DNA of 64,000 nt from Fibrobacter sp. UWH4 (GTDB lineage Bacteria > Fibrobacterota > Fibrobacteria > Fibrobacterales > Fibrobacteraceae). Of this stretch, positions 17,668-25,941 are shown piece by piece; position 1 is the first letter of the stretch, and the number at the start of each line of letters is the position of its first letter. Made by a program: the position numbers and the translations under genes. The notes under the pieces are model-generated. The model was not told where the DNA came from. It saw only the letters and a list, made by a program, of their open reading frames with translations, and ran no database searches. The stretch lies in assembly GCF_900142475.1 (NCBI RefSeq), contig NZ_FRAY01000002.1, positions 186,001-250,000 on the forward strand, in the 5' to 3' direction.

Positions 17668-18747
17668 TTACTGGACGGTGGCAGTGAAGCGTGCCGCGAT
17701 AGCGACATCAGAGACTTCTTTTTCGCTGTAGGCGCTCAGCTGAATCTTGCTGCGCTTACCAATCTTTTTAATAAGACTGACGGTCCATGCAATTTCATCG
17801 GCATCAGCCTGCAATTCATCTCGATTGGAAATGTATTCAAGTTCGGCATAAAAGCTGTTCAGGAACCCAGCAGTCGGAATTTCGATACCTACGAAGAACG
17901 GGACATATTCAGTACCCTGAGCGTATTCGGGCTTGATAGCGTTATCAACGGAGAGATTTTCGTCATCACCGGTATAAATGTAGGCAACTTCGCCGTAAAC
18001 ACCCAGATTCTTGAGGAAGTAATAGCTAGCACGTCCTGCAAAGCGGTGCGTGACTTCAGCTGTATGCTGAACAGGATCAAGTACATTACCGCGGTAAGCG
18101 GCGCTGATCTTCGCATCGCCCAACTTGAGGGTTTCTTCGGCGCGGAGATAGCCTGTATCGAACTTATTGTCGTAGGTACCGAGCAACAGGCTGAAGCTGG
18201 AAATACCCTTATCGAAACCAACGGCGATAGCATCATGCTGGTAATCGCGAGCAAGGAAGCCGCGCTTCGAAAGGTGCGGATCGACGTAGGTACCAAAATT
18301 GCCAGCCACGGACCAGTCGGTACGGAAACGTCCAAATTGAGCACTGAAATTGCCGAATGCAAGGTTCCATATATACTTTGCGTAATAAGTATCGGCACTG
18401 ATTTTGTCCTGTGCGGTCTTCGTCACCTTAACTTTGCCTTTTTCGTCGGTAGTGACATCAGTGACATTCTTGTTCCCAAAAACAGGGCTGAAGATGCGCA
18501 AGTTGATTACAGCTTCAAAGTTATCGGATGCATACTTTCCGCCGACATTTGCGCGCAAGAAGGAATTATCAAGCGTATTGTCCGCGTCATTATCGTAAAC
18601 AGCCTTGATAGCCTGGGCCTGCACGTTTCCGGTGAGTTTGAAGGCGGGATCTTCTGCCTTGGATGTTTCCTGGGCAAAGATGTTAGAAACGAAAAGGGAT
18701 GTAGTAATGGCCGCAGCGGTGGCGAGCTTTGCAAAATTCTGATTCAT
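17668..18747 (-). CDS. Outer-membrane porin-like protein of the sulfur regulon
   Basis: A 359-residue exported protein. The signal peptide has a basic start, a hydrophobic core and an SNIFAQE cleavage region near residue 26. The remainder is an alternation of aromatic and polar residues typical of transmembrane beta strands, with many Tyr and Phe at strand ends. I do not recognise a named family. Promoter A directly upstream is a sulfur-regulon copy, so the porin probably lets sulfate or organosulfur anions through the outer membrane in sulfur limitation. The first seven codons (MNQNFAK) and the upstream bases are almost the same as those of the sulfate-binding protein gene at 29722. A 394-codon frame on the other strand is a shadow. 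Confidence 0.75.
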   Translation of the reverse strand: MNQNFAKLATAAAITTSLFVSNIFAQETSKAEDPAFKLTGNVQAQAIKAVYDNDADNTLDNSFLRANVGGKYASDNFEAVINLRIFSPVFGNKNVTDVTTDEKGKVKVTKTAQDKISADTYYAKYIWNLAFGNFSAQFGRFRTDWSVAGNFGTYVDPHLSKRGFLARDYQHDAIAVGFDKGISSFSLLLGTYDNKFDTGYLRAEETLKLGDAKISAAYRGNVLDPVQHTAEVTHRFAGRASYYFLKNLGVYGEVAYIYTGDDENLSVDNAIKPEYAQGTEYVPFFVGIEIPTAGFLNSFYAELEYISNRDELQADADEIAWTVSLIKKIGKRSKIQLSAYSEKEVSDVAIAARFTATVQ

Positions 18748-18800
18748 TCTTAAACTCCTTGGTTATGGTTGATTTTATTTGTTCTTTTTTTGTGCGCACA

Positions 18801-18868
18801 AATATAGAAGGCATTTTTTACTTTGTCCAATACTTTAATTTTATGCGGAGTTATCATTTTTTGTTATA
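18801..18868 (-). promoter_or_regulatory. Sulfur-regulon promoter A (porin)
   Basis: On the minus strand: TATAAC and GATAA boxes, GCATAA, then GTATTGGAC. The -35 box is TTGGAC (18825-18830), the spacer is 18 bases and the -10 is TATATT (18801-18806). Confidence 0.75.
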
Positions 18869-18870
18869 AA

Positions 18871-18894
18871 AAATCCCGCACAATGGCGGGATTT
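18871..18894 (-). terminator. Terminator of the metY2-cysN operon
   Basis: AAATCCCGC and GCGGGATTT form a 9-base stem with T-runs on both sides, about 80 bases after the cysN stop on the minus strand. It also insulates promoter A. Confidence 0.8.
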
Positions 18895-18971
18895 TTATTA
18901 GGAACGAGATCCTTCGCGGCGTGGTTTGACGAGCACACAGACCTTGCCGCTCAGGATGACGACAAGGAACA

Positions 18972-20657
18972 TTACTTTATCACGACTTTTCTATAAGTGT
19001 CAAAAACGGTCCATTTTTTGAAGAACTTTTCGCGGCCAGCTTCGCCCGCTTCGGCATATTCGTGAAGCAGACGCGACACATCTTCGTCGGAATGTACCTT
19101 GATTTCAAAGCCGCGTCCGTTGATGACGGGGAATCCGTCGTAAAGATATTTGGCCGCTTCCGTAATTTCGGCGATACGCTTGCCGCGCACCTTGACAGCG
19201 GTGCTGTCACGCAAGATTATGATGTCAAAATCATCGGGATAGCGGTAGCTCTCCCCCACCGTCGGAATTTCGTCGCCTACGGTGTAGTGCTGCTTTACAG
19301 GCTGTTGTTTCACCACAGAAAGTGTTACCGTATCGTAGAAGAATTCCTCGAAGATTTCTCCGCGACCGTGGCGTTTCCCCTGCACGAATTCAGCCTTTTC
19401 ACCAGCAGCAACCTGCCTTTCGAAAAGACCTTCCACGACGCCACAAGCCGATGTCGCATGGGTCACGCGGTCAATCAGAATCAGTTCGCCCAAGGTCTTG
19501 TGCTTTTCGAAAAGGTCCACGACAATGGCTTCGGTAAATACAATTTCTACAACGGCGATGCCATTCTTTTCAAGGACATCGGAATTGATATGCTTTCCGC
19601 TATTAATATCGACGGAATAATCAATTTTATTTATGATTCCGGGAATCGTCTTCGTTCCAAGTTTCACAAGATAATCCTTGCCGAGCGAAAGCGGTTCATC
19701 GTCCATCCACAGGAGCGACGCCTTGATTTTCTTGTAGCTGCCGATGTCAGTGTCCTTGGCAAGTACACAACCTCTGGAAACGTCCACTTCGCGGTCAAGC
19801 GAAATCGTGACGGGGTCGCCGAAGCGAGCCTCTTCCACATTCCTGTCGCCACGCAGGATTCCCTTGACAGTAGCTTTTTCATTACTCGGGAGGCTTGTAA
19901 CCGTATCACCCACGCGGATTGCGCCCGCTTCAATTTGCCCCTGGAACCCACGGAAAGTGCGGTCCGGACGGCACACACGCTGCACGGGCAGATAAAAGCC
20001 CGTTTCAGTCTGCGCATCATCTATATCAATCGTTTCGAGATAATCGAGCAGTGCCTTGCCCTGATACCAAGCGATGTTCTTGGATTTCACCGTCACGTTA
20101 TCGCCTTCGGTAGCCGAAAGCGGAATCACGTAAACGCTGTGGAGCGAAAGTTCGGCGGCCAGTTCGTTGACTTGCTTCAAAATTTCTTTGAAACGTTCCT
20201 GACTGTAGCCCACAAGATCCATCTTGTTCACGGCAAAGACAAAATAGCGGATGCCCATGAGCTTGCAAATGCGGGCATGACGACGGGTCTGTACCAAAAC
20301 ACCCTGCGATGCATCCACAAGAATCACCGAAAGGTCCGCAAACGAGGCTCCCACCGCCATGTTGCGGGTGTATTCCTCGTGCCCCGGCGTATCTGCCACG
20401 ATAAAGCTGCGGTTGTCCGTTGTAAAGTAACGGTACGCGACATCGATGGTAATGCCCTGCTCGCGTTCGGCCATCAGGCCGTCCAGCAAAAGGGAATAGT
20501 CAATTTTTCCGCTGCGGCTACCGACTTTACTGTCAAGCTCCAGAGCCTTTTCCTGGTCGGCGTAAAGCAACTTGGAATCGTAAAGGATATGCCCGATGAG
20601 CGTCGACTTTCCATCGTCCACCGAGCCGCACGTAATAAACTTCAACAAACCTTTCAT
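18972..20657 (-). CDS. cysN: Sulfate adenylyltransferase, GTPase subunit, with unusual C-terminal extension
   Basis: A 561-residue large subunit of ATP sulfurylase. It couples GTP hydrolysis to activation of sulfate to APS together with CysD. GTPase motifs are complete: GSVDDGKST (11-19), DTPGHEEYTRN and NKMDLV. EF-Tu-like beta-barrel domains follow. Typical CysN is about 475 residues. The last 120 or so here are extra and contain no P-loop, so this is not a CysNC fusion with APS kinase. The extension is unassigned. The start codon overlaps the cysD stop by one base. It is the last gene of the metY2-sir-aprA-aprB-cysD-cysN operon, and no cysC or cysH is present, which agrees with direct reduction of APS. 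Confidence 0.93.
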   Translation of the reverse strand: MKGLLKFITCGSVDDGKSTLIGHILYDSKLLYADQEKALELDSKVGSRSGKIDYSLLLDGLMAEREQGITIDVAYRYFTTDNRSFIVADTPGHEEYTRNMAVGASFADLSVILVDASQGVLVQTRRHARICKLMGIRYFVFAVNKMDLVGYSQERFKEILKQVNELAAELSLHSVYVIPLSATEGDNVTVKSKNIAWYQGKALLDYLETIDIDDAQTETGFYLPVQRVCRPDRTFRGFQGQIEAGAIRVGDTVTSLPSNEKATVKGILRGDRNVEEARFGDPVTISLDREVDVSRGCVLAKDTDIGSYKKIKASLLWMDDEPLSLGKDYLVKLGTKTIPGIINKIDYSVDINSGKHINSDVLEKNGIAVVEIVFTEAIVVDLFEKHKTLGELILIDRVTHATSACGVVEGLFERQVAAGEKAEFVQGKRHGRGEIFEEFFYDTVTLSVVKQQPVKQHYTVGDEIPTVGESYRYPDDFDIIILRDSTAVKVRGKRIAEITEAAKYLYDGFPVINGRGFEIKVHSDEDVSRLLHEYAEAGEAGREKFFKKWTVFDTYRKVVIK

Positions 20658-21556
20658 TAGAAATATCCCTCCCTCTTGCGGCGTTCCATGCTGCCTGCGG
20701 CTTCGTTGTCGATCACGCGGGAAGTGCGTTCCGAAGATACAGCGCTCAGGGTTTCATCGATGATTTCGTCAAGCGTCGTGGCGGTCGATTCAATGCCGCC
20801 CGTAAGCGGGTAGCAACCGAGCGTGCGGAAACGCACCGACTTGATTTCGGGCGTTTCGCCTTCGCGCAACGGGAAACGTTCGTCGTCCACCATGATGATA
20901 TTGCCGTCGCGCACCACGACCGGGCGCAGTGCCGCAAAGTACAGCGGGACAATGTCAATCTTTTCGCGCTTGATGTACTGCCAGATGTCCTTTTCGGTCC
21001 AGTTTGAAATCGGGAACACGCGGATGCTTTCGCCCTTGTTGATCTTGGTGTTGTAAAGTTTCCACATTTCGGGGCGCTGATTTTTCGGATCCCACGCGTG
21101 TGCGGAATTGCGGAAAGAGAAAATTCTTTCCTTCGCACGGGATTTTTCTTCATCGCGGCGGCCACCGCCAAATGCCGCAGTGAAGCCGTACTTGTTGAGC
21201 GCCTGCTTCAACGCCTGTGTTTTCATAATGTCGGTGTAGGCGGCACCGTGGTCAAACGGATTAATGCCCTGCTTGACGCCATCCTGATTGATGTATTCCA
21301 GCATTTCGATACCGAGTTTCTTGGCAATTTCGTCGCGAAACTTGATCATTTCCTTGAATTTCCACGTGGTGTTCACATGCAAGAACGGGAAAGGCGGCTT
21401 TTCGGGGTAAAAGGCCTTCAAGGCCAAATGCAACATGACGGAACTGTCCTTGCCGATAGAATAAAGCATCACCGGCTTTTCGCATTCGGCAGCGACTTCG
21501 CGGATGATGTAGATGGCTTCGGCTTCCAGCTCGTCGAGGTGAGAATATTCGCTCAA
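20657..21556 (-). CDS. cysD: Sulfate adenylyltransferase, ATP-pyrophosphatase subunit
   Basis: A 299-residue small subunit of ATP sulfurylase that forms APS from ATP and sulfate with CysN. The PP-loop appears as [33 protein letters not shown] and the conserved C-terminal REGYF are present. The open frame runs 41 codons further upstream, but that part translates a dispersed hairpin repeat. I place the start at TTG 21556, where GGAG lies 7 bases upstream and the product begins (f)[11 protein letters not shown], which matches the family's start and normal length of about 300. It is cotranscribed with aprB, 58 bases upstream. Confidence 0.92.
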   Translation of the reverse strand: MSEYSHLDELEAEAIYIIREVAAECEKPVMLYSIGKDSSVMLHLALKAFYPEKPPFPFLHVNTTWKFKEMIKFRDEIAKKLGIEMLEYINQDGVKQGINPFDHGAAYTDIMKTQALKQALNKYGFTAAFGGGRRDEEKSRAKERIFSFRNSAHAWDPKNQRPEMWKLYNTKINKGESIRVFPISNWTEKDIWQYIKREKIDIVPLYFAALRPVVVRDGNIIMVDDERFPLREGETPEIKSVRFRTLGCYPLTGGIESTATTLDEIIDETLSAVSSERTSRVIDNEAAGSMERRKREGYF

Positions 21557-21573
21557 ATTAAATCTCCTATGAG

Positions 21574-21594
21574 ATTCCGGAGCAAGTCCGGAAT
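21574..21594. repeat. Short dispersed hairpin repeat before cysD
   Basis: ATTCCGGA, GCAAG, TCCGGAAT form a perfect 8-base stem. The type is a common bacterial intergenic repeat, whose translation gives the well-known spurious peptide CHSGL-PES. It sits in the aprB-cysD gap and extends the cysD frame falsely. Confidence 0.6.
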
Positions 21595-21614
21595 GACATC
21601 TTGAAGTGAAATTC

Positions 21615-21929
21615 CTAATATTTATTTGATTCCTTGGGGTCGATGTCGATAGTCTTAACGCTCCCATTGGGGAACTCAACGATCCATCGAACGAGACCGT
21701 TTACTTTTTCGGTATGCACCTTGCTGCCCTTGCCGCCAATGTCTTCGCCTAGGAAGAAGCTGATGGCGTGAACCGGGCATTCCTTGATGCACGAGGTGCA
21801 ACCCCAGCAATCTTTGGGATACTTGATAAACGCCTTTTTATTTTCGTTTATCTTGATTAACGTGCCGGGACAAACATCGTGACATTTTCCGCAGCCGATG
21901 CATTTACTTTGATCAATGCTGATGCTCAT
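21615..21929 (-). CDS. aprB: AprB-like ferredoxin subunit of APS reductase
   Basis: A 104-residue protein with two [4Fe-4S] clusters: [12 protein letters not shown] at residues 10-21 and [12 protein letters not shown] near residues 42-53. A short C-terminal part follows, with [16 protein letters not shown]. AprB of sulfate reducers is longer (about 150) and uses its tail to wrap AprA; this shorter form matches the assimilatory AprB-like proteins of anaerobes. It would deliver electrons to AprA for reduction of APS to sulfite and AMP in the cytosol. It overlaps aprA by 17 bases, which indicates coupled translation. Confidence 0.85.
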   Translation of the reverse strand: MSISIDQSKCIGCGKCHDVCPGTLIKINENKKAFIKYPKDCWGCTSCIKECPVHAISFFLGEDIGGKGSKVHTEKVNGLVRWIVEFPNGSVKTIDIDPKESNKY

Positions 21930-23661
21930 AGTTCTTTTGCCCTTCTGCGGTGAGTTCGCGCAAGATGATTTTGATTTCGCCGTTTTCGAGGCGAGAATTC
22001 ACGTACTTGCGGAAGTTGACGTCGTCTTTTTCGGGATAGTCGAGGTTCTCGGCGAAACTGTGCCAGCGGGTTTCGCGGCGGGCGGCTAGGTGCGCAATCA
22101 CGCTCTTGCAGACCGTCAGGCGTTCCTTGAGTTCGTAGATGTACATGACATCTTGCAAGTCGGCGGCACTCAAGTTGTCTGTCAGTTTTTCAATTACCTC
22201 GATTTCTTTTTTCGCCTGGTTCAGCTGGTTTTCGCTGTAGCGGTAGCTGGTCTTGATGCCACCTGCATAGGAATCCATGACGGCCTGCATCGCTTCTTCG
22301 AGATTCTCAGTGGTCTGCGGACCTTTTTCGTTCGAAAGAAATTTCTCGATTTCTGCAACGTGATCAGCAATCTCTTCTTCCTTAATGGTTGCTTCGGCAG
22401 GCTCAGCAACCTTAAATTGCACGTCAGGTCCCTGAGTTTGCCGAAGGGCCGACAAGCTCTCTATATATTCCACCGCGCTTTTCGCTGCAATCTCGCCTTC
22501 GGCAAGGGCCCCCGTCACGTACTTTTGCGGTGCACCTCCGGCCACATCGCCTGCGGCGTAAAGGCCTTGAATGGTGGTGGCACGCTTGGTATCGACCCAG
22601 TAACCGCTTGCGGTATGCCCTCCAACGATATAAGGCTCCGTGCCTTCGATTTCTACGTTCGCTTTTGACGGCGTTTCATTTTCAAGCCAACGGATCGTTT
22701 GCGACGGTGCCATATTCAGGTACGCCTTCAAAAGTGATTCTTCTTGAGCGGGCGTAATCCCGACGGTGCGCAAATAGCAAGGTCCTCGACCTTCCAGATT
22801 CTCGACCACAGTGCCGTAAACGCGTTCCGATGTAGAAATTCCATACTTGGTTTCATAAACATCGCCGAGCGCGTTCACCTGCTTGGCACCAACGCCTTGC
22901 GCGAGCGTACCTGTAGGCGCTATCGTATCTTTGCAACGAAGGGCGATAAAACGCATTTCAAATGTCGTCATTTCGGCGCCGTGGCGGATTCCCATGGCAT
23001 AGCCTGCGCCCGTATTGAACGGTGGATACCACATCTTGTGCCGAGAAAATCCAGGGTTGTTCGGGCGGTAAAGCCCAGCGGCACCGCCTGTTGCGATAAT
23101 CACCGCGCGCGCCTCGATGGCGTAGAAAGTATCGTTCTCAATCCCGAAACCGAATGCTCCGTCTATCTTATTATTGTGAACGGAAAAATCAAAAATGTTC
23201 ACGTGGTTCAGCACTTGAATGTTCCGCGCCTTTGCAACTGCCGCGGCCAAAATCGGCTTGATGTTTTCGCCGTTGATCTTGATGTTACGATTTCCGCGTG
23301 TCACATATTTGCCGTTTTTGTCTTTCAGGATGACAAGGCCCAACTTTTCCAAGCGTGCCGTGACTTCGTTGAATTTTTCGGAGATTGTGTACAGCAAGTC
23401 TTCGCGAACGATTCCGTCGGCGTCCTTCTTCGCATATTCCACGTAATCCTTGGGCGTACGGCCTTCGGTAATGTAAGCGTTCAAGGCGTTCACGCCTGCG
23501 GCCAAACAACCGCTGCGCTTGATATTTGCCTTTTCAACGATAAGGATCTTGAGACCCACCGCTTCCTGAGATGCGTTTTGTGCGGCAGTGATGGCGGCAT
23601 AGCAGCCCGCCGTACCGCCACCAATAATCAACAAGTCTGTTTTAAGCCGTTCTATTTTCAT
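21913..23661 (-). CDS. aprA: AprA-like flavoprotein subunit of adenylylsulfate (APS) reductase
   Basis: A 582-residue FAD protein of the fumarate reductase/succinate dehydrogenase group. The dinucleotide-binding GGGTAGCYAA is near residue 14, and the FAD-domain return motif GLYAAGDVAGGAPQKY lies near residue 375. The segment NPGFSRHKMWYPPFNTGAGYAMG and other stretches match AprA rather than FrdA. It should reduce the sulfur of APS to sulfite. Gene order sir-aprA-aprB-cysD-cysN shows assimilatory use. The start overlaps the sulfite reductase stop by four bases. The combination of CysDN with AprAB replaces the CysC/CysH route. Confidence 0.88.
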   Translation of the reverse strand: MKIERLKTDLLIIGGGTAGCYAAITAAQNASQEAVGLKILIVEKANIKRSGCLAAGVNALNAYITEGRTPKDYVEYAKKDADGIVREDLLYTISEKFNEVTARLEKLGLVILKDKNGKYVTRGNRNIKINGENIKPILAAAVAKARNIQVLNHVNIFDFSVHNNKIDGAFGFGIENDTFYAIEARAVIIATGGAAGLYRPNNPGFSRHKMWYPPFNTGAGYAMGIRHGAEMTTFEMRFIALRCKDTIAPTGTLAQGVGAKQVNALGDVYETKYGISTSERVYGTVVENLEGRGPCYLRTVGITPAQEESLLKAYLNMAPSQTIRWLENETPSKANVEIEGTEPYIVGGHTASGYWVDTKRATTIQGLYAAGDVAGGAPQKYVTGALAEGEIAAKSAVEYIESLSALRQTQGPDVQFKVAEPAEATIKEEEIADHVAEIEKFLSNEKGPQTTENLEEAMQAVMDSYAGGIKTSYRYSENQLNQAKKEIEVIEKLTDNLSAADLQDVMYIYELKERLTVCKSVIAHLAARRETRWHSFAENLDYPEKDDVNFRKYVNSRLENGEIKIILRELTAEGQKNYEHQH

Positions 23662-24521
23662 TTGCCGTTATAAGCGTCTTTGATTTTTTGCGCAAAGACT
23701 TCGTGGCCAATGCGGTCAATGGTGTACTTGAATCGTTCGCTGGGTTTTGCATTTTCGGCAAAGAACTGAATCGCAGCATCGCAGACATCAAGCAGCTTTT
23801 GCTTATCGTCAATAAAGGGGATAATCGTTTCGCCCTTATTGATGTTGTTGCCGAAAAGGCCGCCGAAAGAAACGATGTAGCCGTGGGTATGTTCCCAAGC
23901 GTCGGTGGGGCATGCCTTGTAGCAACGCCCGCAGAAATTGCACTGCGAGTCATCGAAAATCACTTTCTTATTTTCAAATTTGATAGCACCCTTGCGGCAA
24001 CTTTTGGCACAGAGTCCACAACCAATGCACTTATCTTCGATCCAATTGACCTTGATACCGCCCTTGATACCGACATCATTTTCTTCGGCCTTGAGGCAGT
24101 TGTTCTGACAACCGGTCACACCAAATTTAAACTTGTGCGGGAGTTCTCGGGCAAAGTAACGATCGTCCAGTTCCTTGGCGATGGCATAAGTGTCAATGCA
24201 TCCGCTCGGGCAAACGGCTTCGCCCTGACATGCCGTGATAGTACGCACGCGAGGGCCGCAAACGCCAGGTTCCACGCCACCTTCGGCAAGGGCAGCCTTC
24301 ACGTCGTCTACATTCTCCAATTTGATAAATGGTATTTCGACGCTCTGCCTGGAAGTCAAATGAGCGTAGCCTTCGCCGTATTTTTCGGCGACTTCGGCGA
24401 TCTTTGCCAATTGCGTTGCCGTGAGGTTTCCGCCCACGACGCGCACGCGCAGCGAGAAGTTATTCTTCTGCTTTTGGCGCATCCAACCGCCCTTTTTAAG
24501 AGTTGCATAATCTGTTGCCAT
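23658..24521 (-). CDS. Small siroheme sulfite reductase with inserted ferredoxin domain
   Basis: A 287-residue sulfite reductase of the low-molecular-weight/AsrC type. The order is ferredoxin-like half domain, then the siroheme/[4Fe-4S] ligands in TACQGEAVCPSGCIDT and GVTGCQNNCLKAEENDVG, then an 8-Cys ferredoxin insertion (CIGCGLCAKSC and CNFCGRCYKACP), then a C-terminal tail. It reduces sulfite to sulfide by six electrons. Full-length CysI is twice as long, and this form works alone or as a homodimer. It lies between metY2 and aprA, as in thiocarboxylate-dependent homocysteine loci in which the sulfide or sulfur is passed to a HcyS-type carrier. Confidence 0.88.
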   Translation of the reverse strand: MATDYATLKKGGWMRQKQKNNFSLRVRVVGGNLTATQLAKIAEVAEKYGEGYAHLTSRQSVEIPFIKLENVDDVKAALAEGGVEPGVCGPRVRTITACQGEAVCPSGCIDTYAIAKELDDRYFARELPHKFKFGVTGCQNNCLKAEENDVGIKGGIKVNWIEDKCIGCGLCAKSCRKGAIKFENKKVIFDDSQCNFCGRCYKACPTDAWEHTHGYIVSFGGLFGNNINKGETIIPFIDDKQKLLDVCDAAIQFFAENAKPSERFKYTIDRIGHEVFAQKIKDAYNGK

Positions 24522-24593
24522 ATTTTGTGTCTCCGTTTTTTGTTACACCCGCATAGTTCGGCGAAACACACCAACTAGGGCGGGCACCTCCAT

Positions 24594-25820
24594 TCAAATG
24601 CTTTTGACAGCCTGTTCAAAGTCTTCTTTGAGATCTTCGATATCTTCTATTCCGACGCTTACGCGGACAGTGCCTTCGAATACACCGGCGTTTTCCTTCT
24701 GTTCCTTGGAACCGTGCGTAAAGATGGAGCTATCTGGGTGAATCACCAGCGTGCGCAAGTCGCCAATGTTCGTTGCGATGGTGGCGTATTTCAAATTGTT
24801 AATCAACTTGAACGCTCTTTCCTTGCTGCCCGCGTCAATCGTAAGGATGGCTCCGCCCTTGCCTCCGAGCTGACTTTGCACCAAGCTATAATAGGGGCTG
24901 CTTTTTAGAGCAGGATAGTTGACAGAAATACCTTCAAAGCCTTGCAAAAATTCAGCCAGTCGCAAGGCGTTGCTACAAAGGCGTTCCATGCGCAGACCGA
25001 GCGTTTCGAGTCCAAGCGCATTCAAGAAAGAAGTGTTCGGAGCCACGCAGCAGCCCACGTTACGCCAAATGCCGTTGCGGAGTTTGGCGAGGTAGGCGAA
25101 CTTGCTAAAGCGCTTGTATTCTTCAAGGCCTTTAAAACGGGAATAATCCCAGTTGAACTTGCCGCTATCAACAATAATGCCGCTAATGGCACTCCCATTA
25201 CCGTTGATATACTTGGAAGACGAATGTACAACGATATCTGCACCAAAATCAGAGGGATGAATAAGGTACGGAGTTGCCGTGGTACTGTCGACAATAAACG
25301 GCACGCCATTTTGGTGCGCCACATCCGCAACGCTCTGCAAATCGACAACGTTCAGTTTCGGATTTCCGATGAGTTCGGTGAAAACAGCTTTGGTCTTTTC
25401 GTTCAGTTGAGTACTCACCGTTTCGGCGGTGACTTCGGTAACAAAACGCGTCTTGATTCCGAAGGCTTCCAAATCATGGAACAAGTCGATGGTGCCGCCA
25501 AAAAGACCAGCACTTGCAATGACTTCGTCGCCAGATTGCAAAATATTCAAGAGCGAAATCGTCACTGCAGCCATGCCCGACGAACACGCCACCGCACCGA
25601 TCCCTTTTTCAAGGGATGCGATACGGCGTTCAAAAGAATCGGTTGTAGGGTTCCCGATGCGTGTATATGCAAAACCCGGAGCTTTGTTGTTGAAAACAGC
25701 TTCGAGTTTTTCTGCAGAATCATAAGCGAATGCGCTTACCTGATAAATAGGTGTAAGGGTGGATCCGCTACATCGGTCACTGTCAAAATTCTTGTGCAAT
25801 AAAGTCGTGTTAAAATTCAT
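24594..25820 (-). CDS. metY: O-acetylhomoserine sulfhydrylase, paralogue 2
   Basis: A 408-residue PLP enzyme of the Cys/Met metabolism family. The PLP lysine is K203 in HSSSKYINGNG. SGMAAVTISLLNI and FIVDSTTATPYLIHP mark the cofactor pocket. It heads the sulfate-reduction operon and has sulfur-regulon promoter B in front. In Wolinella, MetY takes sulfur from the thiocarboxylate of HcyS instead of free sulfide, and this paralogue is the best candidate for that reaction given the linked sulfite reductase and the HcyS/HcyF/HcyD genes 6 kb away. It is shorter and more divergent than paralogues 1 and 3. Confidence 0.88.
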   Translation of the reverse strand: MNFNTTLLHKNFDSDRCSGSTLTPIYQVSAFAYDSAEKLEAVFNNKAPGFAYTRIGNPTTDSFERRIASLEKGIGAVACSSGMAAVTISLLNILQSGDEVIASAGLFGGTIDLFHDLEAFGIKTRFVTEVTAETVSTQLNEKTKAVFTELIGNPKLNVVDLQSVADVAHQNGVPFIVDSTTATPYLIHPSDFGADIVVHSSSKYINGNGSAISGIIVDSGKFNWDYSRFKGLEEYKRFSKFAYLAKLRNGIWRNVGCCVAPNTSFLNALGLETLGLRMERLCSNALRLAEFLQGFEGISVNYPALKSSPYYSLVQSQLGGKGGAILTIDAGSKERAFKLINNLKYATIATNIGDLRTLVIHPDSSIFTHGSKEQKENAGVFEGTVRVSVGIEDIEDLKEDFEQAVKSI

Positions 25821-25855
25821 TCTGCATGCCCCGTACTATTTTTATTACGTAGCCA

Positions 25856-25924
25856 AATATAGAACGCGTTTTTACCTGCGTCCAATACTTAATAAGTATC
25901 GCCTTTTATAGTTTTTTCTATAAA
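25856..25924 (-). promoter_or_regulatory. Sulfur-regulon promoter B (metY2-sir-aprAB-cysDN)
   Basis: Minus strand: TTTATAG, A-tract, CTATAA, TTAAGTATTGGAC (-35 at 25880-25885), 18-base spacer, TATATT (25856-25861). Confidence 0.8.
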
Positions 25925-25941
25925 TTTTCGATCCGCAACGA

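Noticed and set aside
17569-18753. Plus-strand frame of 394 codons opposite the porin gene
   Set aside because: The minus strand has a signal peptide, porin strand pattern and a regulated promoter. The plus-strand product has no recognisable fold and is a shadow of codon bias.
19062-20660. Plus-strand frame of 532 codons opposite cysN
   Set aside because: CysN motifs on the minus strand are complete; the opposite product matches nothing and begins and ends without expression signals.
21557-21679. N-terminal extension of CysD
   Set aside because: The extra codons translate a dispersed hairpin repeat (CHSGL-PES peptide). TTG 21556 has a proper ribosome site and gives the family's normal length.
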